NCBI RefSeq assembly: GCF_000970305.1 | Contig: NZ_CP009517.1 | Coordinates: 3,782,001 to 3,846,000, forward strand | Origin: Methanosarcina barkeri 3 | GTDB taxonomy: Archaea > Halobacteriota > Methanosarcinia > Methanosarcinales > Methanosarcinaceae | Direction: 5' to 3' | DNA length: 64,000 nucleotides | In this document: positions 7,542-16,211 of the stretch, piece by piece | How the letters are laid out: each line of letters starts with the position of its first letter | How positions within the stretch are numbered: the stretch's first letter is position 1 | Program-made: the position numbers and the translations under genes | The notes under the pieces: model-generated | Told to the model about the DNA's origin: nothing | Database searches by the model: none | What the model saw: the letters and a program-made list of their open reading frames with translations, nothing else

Positions 7542-7904
7542 ATGGCAGAAACAACCGATCAGAATAAACCTATGATCTGGAAAGAACTCGTACTTGGATT
7601 TGCTGTGGTTGAATCGTGCATATATCACTCGATTCGCACAATACCTATTGTGGCTGCGAGCAGTGCAGAAGAAGTGCTTTTTACTGAGGACGTTACCAGG
7701 CTTACGAAACTGGAAGTTGATGAGACCGTAAAAGGAGTACTTCCTGTCCCGTTCCCAACATATGAAGTAACAGGGTCCATGTCGGCTGAAGGTGAAGAAG
7801 TTAGTGAGGTGCTTCTTTTAGGGTATGAATATCCAGGAGTACAGGCTCCGGATTGGACGGAGATTCTTAAAAGAGAGGTTGCAAATCCGAGAAGATGTGT
7901 ATAA
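7542..7904 (+). CDS. hypothetical protein, 120 aa
   Basis: The start is supported by TTGGGGGAT seven bases before the ATG at 7542. The protein has a short polar N-terminus, one weakly hydrophobic stretch (KELVLGFAVVESCIYHSIRTIPIVAA) and an acidic C-terminal half rich in Glu and Val (EEVLFTEDV, TYEVTGSMSAEGEEVSEVLLLGYEYPG). I do not recognise a family. It may be a methanogen-specific protein or the remnant of a longer gene. The tandem 10-bp repeat upstream is the only regulatory hint. Confidence 0.55.
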   Translation: MAETTDQNKPMIWKELVLGFAVVESCIYHSIRTIPIVAASSAEEVLFTEDVTRLTKLEVDETVKGVLPVPFPTYEVTGSMSAEGEEVSEVLLLGYEYPGVQAPDWTEILKREVANPRRCV

Positions 7905-8341
7905 GTCGACTTCACAAAAAGCTCGTGTTTACTATGTAGAACAAAAAATAATTTGCAAGGTATAACTCTTTCTTATTCATTCTCTTTTATGCCTTCGTTT
8001 TTTGAAAAAGAATTCCCTGAATGGGTGGGACCTATTGAGATACCAGATTTTATATAATTAAAACCCGCCGGCCTCAGCCGTGCGCCTTCCCCGGACAAAA
8101 ACAACCTGAAATAATAATCACTGCGGTCTCCTTGAATTTATATTAATACACAGACAGCCGACCACCAGAAGCACCTCCGGAAGTTTATTTTTGAAACTTA
8201 TGTCAGGCTTATGTCAGTCAGTCAGCATTTCGGCGTGAAAGATGTTAACTTTCCATCTGGAGGAAATCTATCTTCTGTAAAAATTAGTTAATTACTAATA
8301 TAGAAACCCTCATAGGGTAAAAATTAGAGACTGATAGAACC
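7905..8341. other. intergenic region before mre11 with a GC-rich patch
   Basis: The stretch is AT-rich except for a C/G-rich segment at about 8064-8095 (CCGCCGGCCTCAGCC...). This stands out in the local composition and could mark a structured RNA or a remnant. No ORF is supported. Confidence 0.4.
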
Positions 8342-10714
8342 ATGGCCAGGGAAATAAGGATACTCCACACTGCAGACACGCATCTGGGATACAGGCAGTA
8401 CCACAGCGAGGCACGGAGAAACGATTTTTTTGCAGCTTTCGAACTTGTTGTAAACGATGCGGTTGAGATGCAGGTTGATGCCGTAGTGCATGCGGGAGAC
8501 CTTTTTGATTCGAGGAACCCGACCCTTGAAGACCTCCTTGAGACAATTAATCTCCTGTCCAGGCTAAAGGTGGCTGACATACCTTTTTTAGGAATTGTCG
8601 GGAACCATGAGAGCAAACAAAATACCCAGTGGCTTGACCTTTTTGAAGAGATGGGACTTGCGGCAAGGCTCGGGAAAAAACCGCTTATGGTAGGAAATGC
8701 GGCCATTTACGGGATCGACAGTGTTCCGAAATCAAAAATCCCTATCTTCGACTATTCAGGGTTTGAGGTACCGGACTCACATGCTGTTTCCAGTTCTTCC
8801 ACTGATTCCACTTTCTCAAATCCTTCCACGTCTTCAACCCCTTCCACTTCCTCAGCTCCTTCCACCCAATCAACTCCTACCACCCAATCAACTCCTACCA
8901 CCCAATCAACTCCTACCACCCAATCAACTCCTTCCACTTCTTCTAATCTATCCAGCCCTTCTCCTTCGTCCACCTCTTCCATCCCTTCCTCTCCTGTGGA
9001 AAAACGTTGGAAACTGCTTGTCATGCACCAGATAATGAGTCCTTTTCCGTATGCGGAATGGGATTGTGATGAAGTGCTGGAAAATCTTCCTTTTAAGGTT
9101 GATGCAATTCTTCTTGGTGACTACCATGAACATTCAATAATTAAAAATAAGACAGGGGAGACCTGGATTACTTACCCTGGCAGTACGGAACGGAATAGTC
9201 TGTCCGAAAAAGAAGCCCGTTCCTATAATATCATCACGCTTTCCGAAAAAGGGCTTGAAATTAGCAAGCGAACAATTCCAACCCGGAGATTTCTTCCCAT
9301 TCGAGTAGAGTTGAAAGGGGAAGATCAGCCATATGAACAAATATTTTCTAAAGTGGACGAATATCTGGGAGAGATCCGTGAATCCGTAGTATTTCTGGAG
9401 ATTTTTGGGGACTCGGGGGCAGTCCTGTCACAGAGCGAGCTTGAGGAGTACCTGCTTAATAAAGGAGCTCTTGTACCGAAAGTTATAGACCGGAGGGCAA
9501 AAGAATCCTTCCCTGAAGAAGTCTTAAAGGTAACCTTTTCTGATCCTGACCACGCCGTTGCAAGCGAGATCCGAAAAATGAGCTTAAACGACGGTGGGTT
9601 GATTATTGATGAAATTGTCAGGAGTTCTGATATTTCAAGGTCAAGGGTTGACGAAGAGACCGAAAACAGGCTTTCGAAACTTATTGAAGCAAAAATTATG
9701 GATTTCAAAAGCCCTGATTTCAGGATAGAGATTCCTATAAATTCGGCCAGTTCCGACAATTCCGTTTACACTGCCAGCATTGCAAGTTCTACCACTACAG
9801 GATTTCTGGAATTTGAAGAGATAAAACCTGATGCTGTAGAGGAAAACGAATTTGCAGAAAAAAAAATACCGGTTGGAGCAATTACCAGCAAGCTTGAAAT
9901 TACTGAACTCTCAGGAGTTCTGAGGACTTCAGATCAAGTTAATGATACTGAAAAAAAGGATAATAAAAAAAGTACTGAGATGTCAAAGAGTACTGAGATA
10001 TCAAAGAGTACTGAGATGTCAAAAAGTATTGAAGCCTCAAAAAGTACTGAGACATCAAAGAGCATTGAAACCTCAAAGAGTATTGAAATTTCAGCCGTGA
10101 GTCAGGATCACTCCGAACTGACTCTAAGCTCAAGCTCTGAAGAACCATCGAATTCGGAGTTTCTGAAACTGTCGGATTCGAGATCAATAGAGTTGTCCAG
10201 TAAACCTATAGTGCCGCTCAAATCGAATATCTTGCAGGAAACTTCAGAGAATCCTGGGAAAACTCAAGAAATAGAAACCGAGTTCAGGAAAGACAAAAAT
10301 AACGAACCTGAAGTTAGACCTGAAGGTCAGGCCGAAAGAAAATCTGAAACCAAATCTAGAGGTCGAACCGAAAAGAAGCCTGAAATTAAATCTGAAAGTA
10401 AAACTGAAAGAGAGCTTGAAAGTAGATCTGAAATTAAACCTGAAAGCAATCCTGAAATTAAACCTGAAAGCAATCCTGAAAATGAACTTGAAAGTAATCC
10501 TGAAAATGAGCCTGAGAAGAAGAGTAAAAAGCTGTCTGAATCCAGGGTTAAAGGCAAACCTGAAAAGGAAAAAACAGGCAAAGCCGAAAAGTTACCTGAA
10601 GAGGAACCTTCCAGGGCTACGGAGCTAAACGAAAAAACGGGGAAGACAGGACCGAAAAAAGGAAGGAGAAAGGCTGCTGTACCTCGACAGTATAACCTTG
10701 GTGATTACCTGTGA
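8342..10714 (+). CDS. mre11: Mre11 DNA double-strand break repair nuclease, with low-complexity insert and tail
   Basis: The N-terminal half is the Mre11 calcineurin-like phosphoesterase: HTADTHLG (D12, H14), HAGDLFD (D53), GNHE (N88, H89), VMHQ (near 228) and GDYHEH (near 260). With Rad50 it forms the complex that processes DNA breaks. Two features are unusual. A Ser/Thr/Pro-rich insert (residues about 146-220), built partly from perfect 18-bp repeats giving STPTTQ units, lies inside the nuclease domain between the GNHE and VMHQ motifs. A charged, repetitive region (about 460-780) rich in SKSTE and PES(N/K)PE units precedes a conserved-looking basic end (GRRKAAVPRQYNLGDYL). At 790 residues it is far longer than the roughly 400-residue core. 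It overlaps rad50 by four bases (GTGA). Confidence 0.93.
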   Translation: MAREIRILHTADTHLGYRQYHSEARRNDFFAAFELVVNDAVEMQVDAVVHAGDLFDSRNPTLEDLLETINLLSRLKVADIPFLGIVGNHESKQNTQWLDLFEEMGLAARLGKKPLMVGNAAIYGIDSVPKSKIPIFDYSGFEVPDSHAVSSSSTDSTFSNPSTSSTPSTSSAPSTQSTPTTQSTPTTQSTPTTQSTPSTSSNLSSPSPSSTSSIPSSPVEKRWKLLVMHQIMSPFPYAEWDCDEVLENLPFKVDAILLGDYHEHSIIKNKTGETWITYPGSTERNSLSEKEARSYNIITLSEKGLEISKRTIPTRRFLPIRVELKGEDQPYEQIFSKVDEYLGEIRESVVFLEIFGDSGAVLSQSELEEYLLNKGALVPKVIDRRAKESFPEEVLKVTFSDPDHAVASEIRKMSLNDGGLIIDEIVRSSDISRSRVDEETENRLSKLIEAKIMDFKSPDFRIEIPINSASSDNSVYTASIASSTTTGFLEFEEIKPDAVEENEFAEKKIPVGAITSKLEITELSGVLRTSDQVNDTEKKDNKKSTEMSKSTEISKSTEMSKSIEASKSTETSKSIETSKSIEISAVSQDHSELTLSSSSEEPSNSEFLKLSDSRSIELSSKPIVPLKSNILQETSENPGKTQEIETEFRKDKNNEPEVRPEGQAERKSETKSRGRTEKKPEIKSESKTERELESRSEIKPESNPEIKPESNPENELESNPENEPEKKSKKLSESRVKGKPEKEKTGKAEKLPEEEPSRATELNEKTGKTGPKKGRRKAAVPRQYNLGDYL
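8857..8928 (+). repeat. 18-bp in-frame tandem repeats within mre11
   Basis: Four units of an 18-base repeat (ACTCCTACCACCCAATCA) encode repeated STPTTQ. The units are nearly identical at the DNA level, which points to recent slippage expansion inside the nuclease coding region. Confidence 0.8.
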
Positions 10715-13700
10715 AGCTCAAAAACCTGTATATTGAAAACATACGGAGTTATAAAAAACTGGATTTTACATTTGAAGACGGAGTTACAGTAATTTCCGGA
10801 GTGAACGGGAGTGGGAAGTCCAGTCTGCTTGAGGCCTGTTTTATGGGGCTTTTCGGGAGCAAAATCCTCTCAAAGGATTTTGTGCTTGCGGATGTGGTCT
10901 TCAAGGGGGCTGAAAATGCAAAAATAAACCTGGGTTTTGAGCATTTAGGGCAGGATTATCTTATCGAACAGGCTTTCAGGTATTCCCCTAAAAGTGAAAA
11001 CGTTTCGAACTCAAAATGCGTGCTCTATGCCAATGGGGAAAGTATTATCGATCAGGCTACCCGGACTTACGAAGAGGTCTGTTCCCTTCTGAATATGGAC
11101 GAAGAGGCATACAGAAACTGCGCTTATATCAGGCAGGGTGAAATTGACGTACTCATTAACGCAAAACCAAAAGACAGGCAGCGAATGATTGACGGCCTTC
11201 TACAACTTGGAAAGCTAGAAGAATACAGGGAAAGAGCGGGCAGTGCAAAAACGGCTGTAAGAAGGCTTCAAAGAGATACAAGTAACAGCCTTTCAGGAGT
11301 AACGGCTGAAATTGAAGGAATTGAAAGTACAGAACCGCATACTGTTTTGAATGGGCTCAGGCAGAAGATAAAGGACAGCAATTCAATCTTAAAAAAATTC
11401 AATGAGAATAAAGAGGCTGCAGCTGTCCAGAAAGAAAAACTCGACCTGCTGATTACAGAGCATAGAGAACGTCTCCAGGAAATCCAGGGTCTTAAGCAGG
11501 CCCTGGCTAAATCTCAGGAAGACAAGACTGGCTGTATCCGGGAAAAAGAAGTTTTCGTCGGAGAAGCCCATGAACAACGGCAGGCTCTGCTCGGACTGGG
11601 AGAAGAAAATAATCTTATTCGTGAAGAATGCGGCTTTGGAGACCTTGAGATTGAGGCACTAAGCTTGCAGCAGGAAAAAGAGGAGTTTCTTGCCAGGGAA
11701 AAGGTAAATGCGATCTCAAAAGAACTTGCTCTCCTCCTCAGAGAAGAAGAGGTTCATGCTCAGGCTCTAAGCAATCTTGAAAACGAAAAGATTGAAACTG
11801 AACGGATTTTTACGCAGTGTAGGACGGATATTGGGACTACAAACGGAAAAATCGAAGAAAACAGGAAAAATATACTGAGAATAGAGGATGAGAATAAAAA
11901 GTTAAAAGAAGATGCAAAAGTGACTACAGGCTTCACGGATACTTATGAGATTCCTTTATTCATAAAAGAGCTGGAAGAAAAAGAGAGCCTTCTGCGTGAA
12001 CGAAAAAACGAAGCCTCAACGAAACTTGCACTTGCTTTTAAAGAAAAAGAGACAGGAGATATAAATCTTCTCACACTTGATAAGGAACTTCAAAATTACA
12101 GAGTCACAGTCCGAAAAAGTAAAACCGAGATAGAAATCCTTGAAGAAGAGCTCAGGGAAAATGAAGAGGCAATCCTGGGAGTCCAGGAGCAAAAATCCGA
12201 AGCTTCTGCAGGGTTAAAGGGTCTTGGCTTTACCGGAGAACAACTCGAGGACCTGGAATATTTAAGTGAACTTCTGCTGGAAAATAAAAACAGGTTACAC
12301 GGACGGGAAAAGGAGCTTGAAGCTACTATCAGGGAGCTTGATAAAGTAATCCGTAAAAACCGGCAGTTGCTTACTGAAGGAAAATGCCCTACATGCGGAC
12401 AGGATCTTAAAGGCTCTGAAATTGCATGCACAACCGGAGAATCCGAACAGAAAAAAGAAAAGCTTGCAGCAGAACTTCTCGATATAAAACTCCAGCAGGC
12501 CGAAGTCGAGAAAAAACTTAATCGGCTCAAGGATGCAAAAAAACTGGAGAAGCGAATTTTGGATTACGACCTGGAAATTGAAAGACTCAAAAATAAGGCA
12601 AAGGACTTCCAGGAAAGGATAGCTATCCATAGGTCCCGAACCGAGGAAGACTCTCTAAAACTCGAAGGTCTTAATAAACAAAAGGAGGAACTTGAGGCTA
12701 AAATAGGAAAGCTCCTCCCTGATATTAAAGCTCTGCAGGGCTGGGAGGCTGCTGCTCAAAAAGCCCATGGTGAGAGTGAAAGAGTGCTTCGAGAGGCAAA
12801 AGCTTTTGAGAAAAAACTTGCTGGAAACGCCTCGGAAATTGAGAGCCTTAACGGAAAAATAAGGACTTCCCTTGCGCTGATCGAAAATTACGGGCAGAGG
12901 CTTGAGGAGCTCAGTAAAAAATTAAAAGAACTTGCCGAACGTGAGACTCTGGAAAAAGAAAAACTCAAAGTTCTGGAAGTTGAACTTGAAACCCTGAGGA
13001 AGAAGGAAGCCCTGGCAAAAGAAACCCATAACGAGAGTGCAAAGCGTCTCTTGAAGACAAAGAAACTCGGGGCAAACCTGATCCAGATGGATAATATAAA
13101 GCATAAAATCTCAGAGCTTGAGGCTTCAATCAGAAACCTTGCTGAAAAAGTCAGCTTCTTTGACCGGGAGATCCTTGAGAGAAACGAACGGATAAAGCAG
13201 CTTGAAGGAAAGCTGGAGGGAAGCAGGTTCGAAGATCTTCAGTCAAAGCGTGCTCAGCTTGTAGAGTATCAGGCAACCCTCACTGAAAAAACCCGGCAAA
13301 TAACGGCTGCTAAAGATGCGCTCTTAAAAGAAGTAGGAATGGTTGAGAACAGCTTAAACCGGCGCAATGAGCTGAAAGACGAACTCAAAGCTCTTGAAAA
13401 CAGGCAGCAGTATCTTGAAGCCGTATATAGTAATGCCGAGGAACTTGAGAGCATGTATATGCGCGTTCGGGCTGATATGCGGACAAAAAATATAGGGGCC
13501 CTTTCTACCCTTTTGAATGAAATGTTCAGCTTCATGTACACAAACAATGCCTATTCCCATATCGAACTTGACCCGGAATATAATCTCACGGTTTACAGAA
13601 AGGACGGCACTCCCCTTGAACCCAAACTCCTTAGCGGAGGAGAACGTGCAATCTTTAACCTTGTCCTGCGCTGTGCAATCTACAGGCTTCTTGCTATGGG

Positions 13701-13935
13701 TTTCGGCGGAGACAGGGCAGACGGGCTTCCTCCCATGATCCTGGACGAGCCCACAGTTTTTCTGGACCGCGGTCATATAAACCAGCTTTTGAAACTAATA
13801 GACATGATGCGCGGTATAGGCGTAGGCCAGATTATTGTGGTCTCACATGACGAATCCCTTATAGATTCGGCAGACCATGTCTTCCAGGTAGAAAAAGACC
13901 CTATTACCAATATGTCATCTATTGCAAAGCTTTAA
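10711..13935 (+). CDS. rad50: Rad50 ATPase
   Basis: This is a 1074-residue SMC-like ATPase. The Walker A loop is GVNGSGKSSLLE near residue 30. Long coiled-coil arms flank the zinc hook CPTCGQ (C559 and C562). The C-terminal ATPase lobe has the signature LLSGGERAIFNL, Walker B PMILDEPTVFLD and the VVSHDES switch histidine. It pairs with Mre11 to tether and process DNA ends. The GTG start at 10711 overlaps the mre11 stop by four bases, so translation is probably coupled. Confidence 0.95.
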   Translation: MKLKNLYIENIRSYKKLDFTFEDGVTVISGVNGSGKSSLLEACFMGLFGSKILSKDFVLADVVFKGAENAKINLGFEHLGQDYLIEQAFRYSPKSENVSNSKCVLYANGESIIDQATRTYEEVCSLLNMDEEAYRNCAYIRQGEIDVLINAKPKDRQRMIDGLLQLGKLEEYRERAGSAKTAVRRLQRDTSNSLSGVTAEIEGIESTEPHTVLNGLRQKIKDSNSILKKFNENKEAAAVQKEKLDLLITEHRERLQEIQGLKQALAKSQEDKTGCIREKEVFVGEAHEQRQALLGLGEENNLIREECGFGDLEIEALSLQQEKEEFLAREKVNAISKELALLLREEEVHAQALSNLENEKIETERIFTQCRTDIGTTNGKIEENRKNILRIEDENKKLKEDAKVTTGFTDTYEIPLFIKELEEKESLLRERKNEASTKLALAFKEKETGDINLLTLDKELQNYRVTVRKSKTEIEILEEELRENEEAILGVQEQKSEASAGLKGLGFTGEQLEDLEYLSELLLENKNRLHGREKELEATIRELDKVIRKNRQLLTEGKCPTCGQDLKGSEIACTTGESEQKKEKLAAELLDIKLQQAEVEKKLNRLKDAKKLEKRILDYDLEIERLKNKAKDFQERIAIHRSRTEEDSLKLEGLNKQKEELEAKIGKLLPDIKALQGWEAAAQKAHGESERVLREAKAFEKKLAGNASEIESLNGKIRTSLALIENYGQRLEELSKKLKELAERETLEKEKLKVLEVELETLRKKEALAKETHNESAKRLLKTKKLGANLIQMDNIKHKISELEASIRNLAEKVSFFDREILERNERIKQLEGKLEGSRFEDLQSKRAQLVEYQATLTEKTRQITAAKDALLKEVGMVENSLNRRNELKDELKALENRQQYLEAVYSNAEELESMYMRVRADMRTKNIGALSTLLNEMFSFMYTNNAYSHIELDPEYNLTVYRKDGTPLEPKLLSGGERAIFNLVLRCAIYRLLAMGFGGDRADGLPPMILDEPTVFLDRGHINQLLKLIDMMRGIGVGQIIVVSHDESLIDSADHVFQVEKDPITNMSSIAKL

Positions 13936-13943
13936 TACAACCG

Positions 13944-14104
13944 TTGAGCCGAAACCGTTGACCCGAAACCGTTGCGCCGGTTTATCACGCCTATAGGGTT
14001 TGGGGATAAGGTTCTCAATCAAATCCAAACACTGCTTGGGGTTTTCGCTCAAGCCTTTTTTTAAAAGGCTTGCGGGCAAGCAGTTTTTTGAAAAGGCTTG
14101 CGGT
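13944..14104. repeat. intergenic mosaic repeat: GTTGACCCGAAACC units plus AAGCCTTTT palindromes
   Basis: The segment 13944-14010 matches 55380-55445 almost exactly: the 14-bp GTTGACCCGAAACC unit, then a conserved stretch containing CACGCCTATAGGGTTTGGGG. It is followed by an inverted repeat (AAGCCTTTTTTTAAAAGGCTT at 14051-14071) and a partial copy at 14080-14100. It lies between convergent rad50 and the nuclease gene, where the palindrome could also terminate transcription on both sides. Confidence 0.75.
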
Positions 14105-14893
14105 TTACCAGTATACCAGGTAATTAAATAGCTCGTCAATTTCCTTTTCATACTCTTCAAAAAAGCTATAGTTTTTTACAAGATAGCCTTCAGCAGGGAT
14201 ATCTTCGAGATGCCCATACCAGTAGACAACCATGCCCTCTCCGAAAATCTCTGCATACTCTCTAAACTGTTTCTTTGAATAATGTTCGTGTTCGAAGTCG
14301 TCTCCGAAAAGCGCTTTGCTTTCAATCCAGTTGACCATGAGATTGTCTATGCATACAGGAGTTTCCAGGACAAAATCAGGAGTCTTACCGTCTCCCTTAG
14401 CTCGAATCTCTACTTCGGTACAATACTGAATTTCCCTATCATCAAGCCATTTCTGGATAAGTGCTTCTCCCATCTCACCTTTCTTACACTGCATTTCATG
14501 GGCGTGAGGAGAAAAAAAATGATCGGCCTCTAGAGCTTTTTTGACTTCCTTTCTAAGGCGACGGTTTTCAATTAAGTCCACATTTTTGAAAAACCAGTTT
14601 ATACTTTTCTTGGAAATTTGACAATTCTTCATAATAAGCGATGCCATAAGGGTAGGAGGAAAACCTGTGTACTCTGCAAGATCAAGAATCGTACGTCCCT
14701 GTTTCCATTTTAAAAAAAGTTCATTCTCTCGGGAATAAATTTTCCTGTGTTTGAACCGAGTCTTTTTTACGACTTTCTGGTTGAGGATCGTTGCAAGCAC
14801 GCCTACTGGTTTGGAATATTCCTCCGAAAGGCGGAAAACGTCTTTAAAATCATGCAGTGAACTATAGATTATCTGGTATGTTTGGCGGTCCAT
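14105..14893 (-). CDS. TPD-motif nuclease-like protein, archaeal homologue of CDIN1 (C15orf41)
   Basis: A 262-residue protein with N-terminal helix-turn-helix-like segments (about 1-120; e.g. RTILDLAEYTGFPPTLMASLIMK) and a C-terminal PD-(D/E)XK nuclease-like domain. Visible catalytic-type residues are E143 in GEMGEALIQKWL, D173 in KTPDFVLE and E191/K193 in WIESKALFGD. The TPD motif defines the eukaryotic CDAN1-interacting nuclease family; archaeal members are known, so the assignment is by motif recall. No operon partners are evident, but it is convergent with rad50. DNA or RNA cleavage is inference. Confidence 0.75.
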   Translation of the reverse strand: MDRQTYQIIYSSLHDFKDVFRLSEEYSKPVGVLATILNQKVVKKTRFKHRKIYSRENELFLKWKQGRTILDLAEYTGFPPTLMASLIMKNCQISKKSINWFFKNVDLIENRRLRKEVKKALEADHFFSPHAHEMQCKKGEMGEALIQKWLDDREIQYCTEVEIRAKGDGKTPDFVLETPVCIDNLMVNWIESKALFGDDFEHEHYSKKQFREYAEIFGEGMVVYWYGHLEDIPAEGYLVKNYSFFEEYEKEIDELFNYLVYW

Positions 14894-15437
14894 CCTGAAT
14901 CATCGTATCCTTTTTTGTTTCCTTCCCGGGAATGCAAAATGAAAGTTAAGTAGAGTGAAAACGAGAATCTTACGATATTAAAATTCCCTCTCAGACGCAC
15001 AGTTAATTATCCATAAATCCTTCTATGTTTATGGTTTATAATTTATCAACACCTTAAAACCCGGAGCAATTGACTCTTTACAGGAGTCAAGCAGGTCAAC
15101 TTAAGGAATGCCGAACAATGAAAATAATATTTCCTTCAAGAGTAAGAGACCCTTTCCGGAACGTCTGCCTATGCCTGAGTTACTTTTTCTAGCGTGAGGG
15201 CTGTTAGCCAAGCCTTTTAAAAAACTGCTTGCCCGCAAGCCTTTTTAAAAAAGGCTTGACCGAAAACCACTGTAAATCTAAAGTGTCATGAGGGGTATGA
15301 TTACAAGCCTTTTAAAAAAAGGCTTGACCGAAAACCACTGTTAAGTCTAAAATGTCATGATGGATAGGTATGATTAGTTAGTGAAACGGTTGTAGCTCAA
15401 CAATTTCGAAAAACAGCCATTTTCGAGCTGAGGGCGG
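14894..15437. other. intergenic region with REP-like palindromes
   Basis: The right half is filled by the repeat family described at 15197-15372. The left half is AT-rich with no ORF that I credit. It includes the promoter region of the minus-strand nuclease gene. Confidence 0.55.
15197..15372. repeat. REP-like palindromes and a ~68-bp tandem duplication
   Basis: Copies of AAGCCTTTTTAAAAAAGGCTTG occur at about 15211-15258 and 15306-15328. A longer unit (palindrome, ACCGAAAACCACTGT, TCTAAAGTGTCATGA) is duplicated in tandem at about 15237-15304 and 15306-15372. The same palindrome family occurs at 14051-14104 and 55504-55745. Confidence 0.7.
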
Positions 15438-16151
15438 TTAACTCCAGAAGTCTTCATCACAAGTTTCAGGAAGATCTATTTCCGTTGCTTTATCAGTTCT
15501 ACGTTTTTCCCTGCTTTCACGGGACTTTTCTGCTTTCTCTTCTCTTCCTGGCAAGCAAGAGTTATCTTTTTTACCGGTATCGGAACGTGCAAAGATTGTT
15601 GTATGCTTATCTCTTAAAATAACTTTTTCTGGAGCCTTTGAATTTTCCTGTACTCTTGGCTGGGTGTTTGCATAGATTATCGAGTTCTGTTCAGTCGACT
15701 CAATTTTCAGTCTGGATTCCAGCCTTATGGAAGCTTTTTCAGGGTCGCTGAGAGCGTATCTTTCTCTCGTTCTTTCGTCGTGATTTACCTCGGGATTTAG
15801 GTTAGGCTTCCTTACAGTTGTTTCCCGGAAGTGCCGGCTCTTAGTAACACTTTCTTCTTTCCTTTCAACATGTTTTTCAGGAGACTTTTTTATGAGCCTT
15901 GAAGGGATCCAGTCTCCTTTTTCAGAGACGTTTTTTCTTTTAGATAGGGGATCTCGACCTAATTTTCGGAAAGTATCCTCAGCATAGGTATCCTTATTAT
16001 GGTCAGCTTTACCTGACTTAACTTTACTCGTTACGCCGTAGCCTATAAGGCATGTGGGTTCTTTCGTTCTCCACTCAAGGCAGAAGAGGTGGCACTCCCG
16101 CCCTTTACATGTCTGGCTTTCATCAAGTGGACAGACTTCTGGAAGAGTCAT
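15438..16151 (-). CDS. hypothetical protein with N-terminal cysteine cluster
   Basis: This 237-residue protein begins with a compact Cys-rich module: five Cys within the first 35 residues (CPLDESQTCKGRECHLFC, then PTCLIGYG). It resembles a small zinc or Fe-S binding motif. The remaining 200 residues are highly charged, low in hydrophobics and probably disordered. The protein ends in the short segment LPETCDEDFWS, whose composition differs from the linker and may be a conserved C-terminal motif. I recognise no family. It lies upstream-adjacent to no obvious partner, although prs is next on the same strand, 60 bases away. Confidence 0.6.
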   Translation of the reverse strand: MTLPEVCPLDESQTCKGRECHLFCLEWRTKEPTCLIGYGVTSKVKSGKADHNKDTYAEDTFRKLGRDPLSKRKNVSEKGDWIPSRLIKKSPEKHVERKEESVTKSRHFRETTVRKPNLNPEVNHDERTRERYALSDPEKASIRLESRLKIESTEQNSIIYANTQPRVQENSKAPEKVILRDKHTTIFARSDTGKKDNSCLPGREEKAEKSRESREKRRTDKATEIDLPETCDEDFWS

Positions 16152-16211
16152 AGTACTAAAAACAACAGAATATAAAAAATAGTTAACGGTAATAAAATTA
16201 AACTATTTTCA

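Noticed and set aside
7398..7628. 76-residue minus-strand ORF
   Set aside because: Its SFVPFSS-type repeats are only a translation of the 10-bp DNA repeat.
7625..7915. 96-residue minus-strand ORF opposite the hypothetical gene at 7542
   Set aside because: The plus-strand frame has a strong ribosome binding site; the minus-strand frame has none and a Ser/Thr-rich antisense composition.
10327..10581. Minus-strand ORF opposite the Mre11 tail with SGLLSGLISGLLS repeats
   Set aside because: Antisense shadow of the repetitive Mre11 coding sequence.
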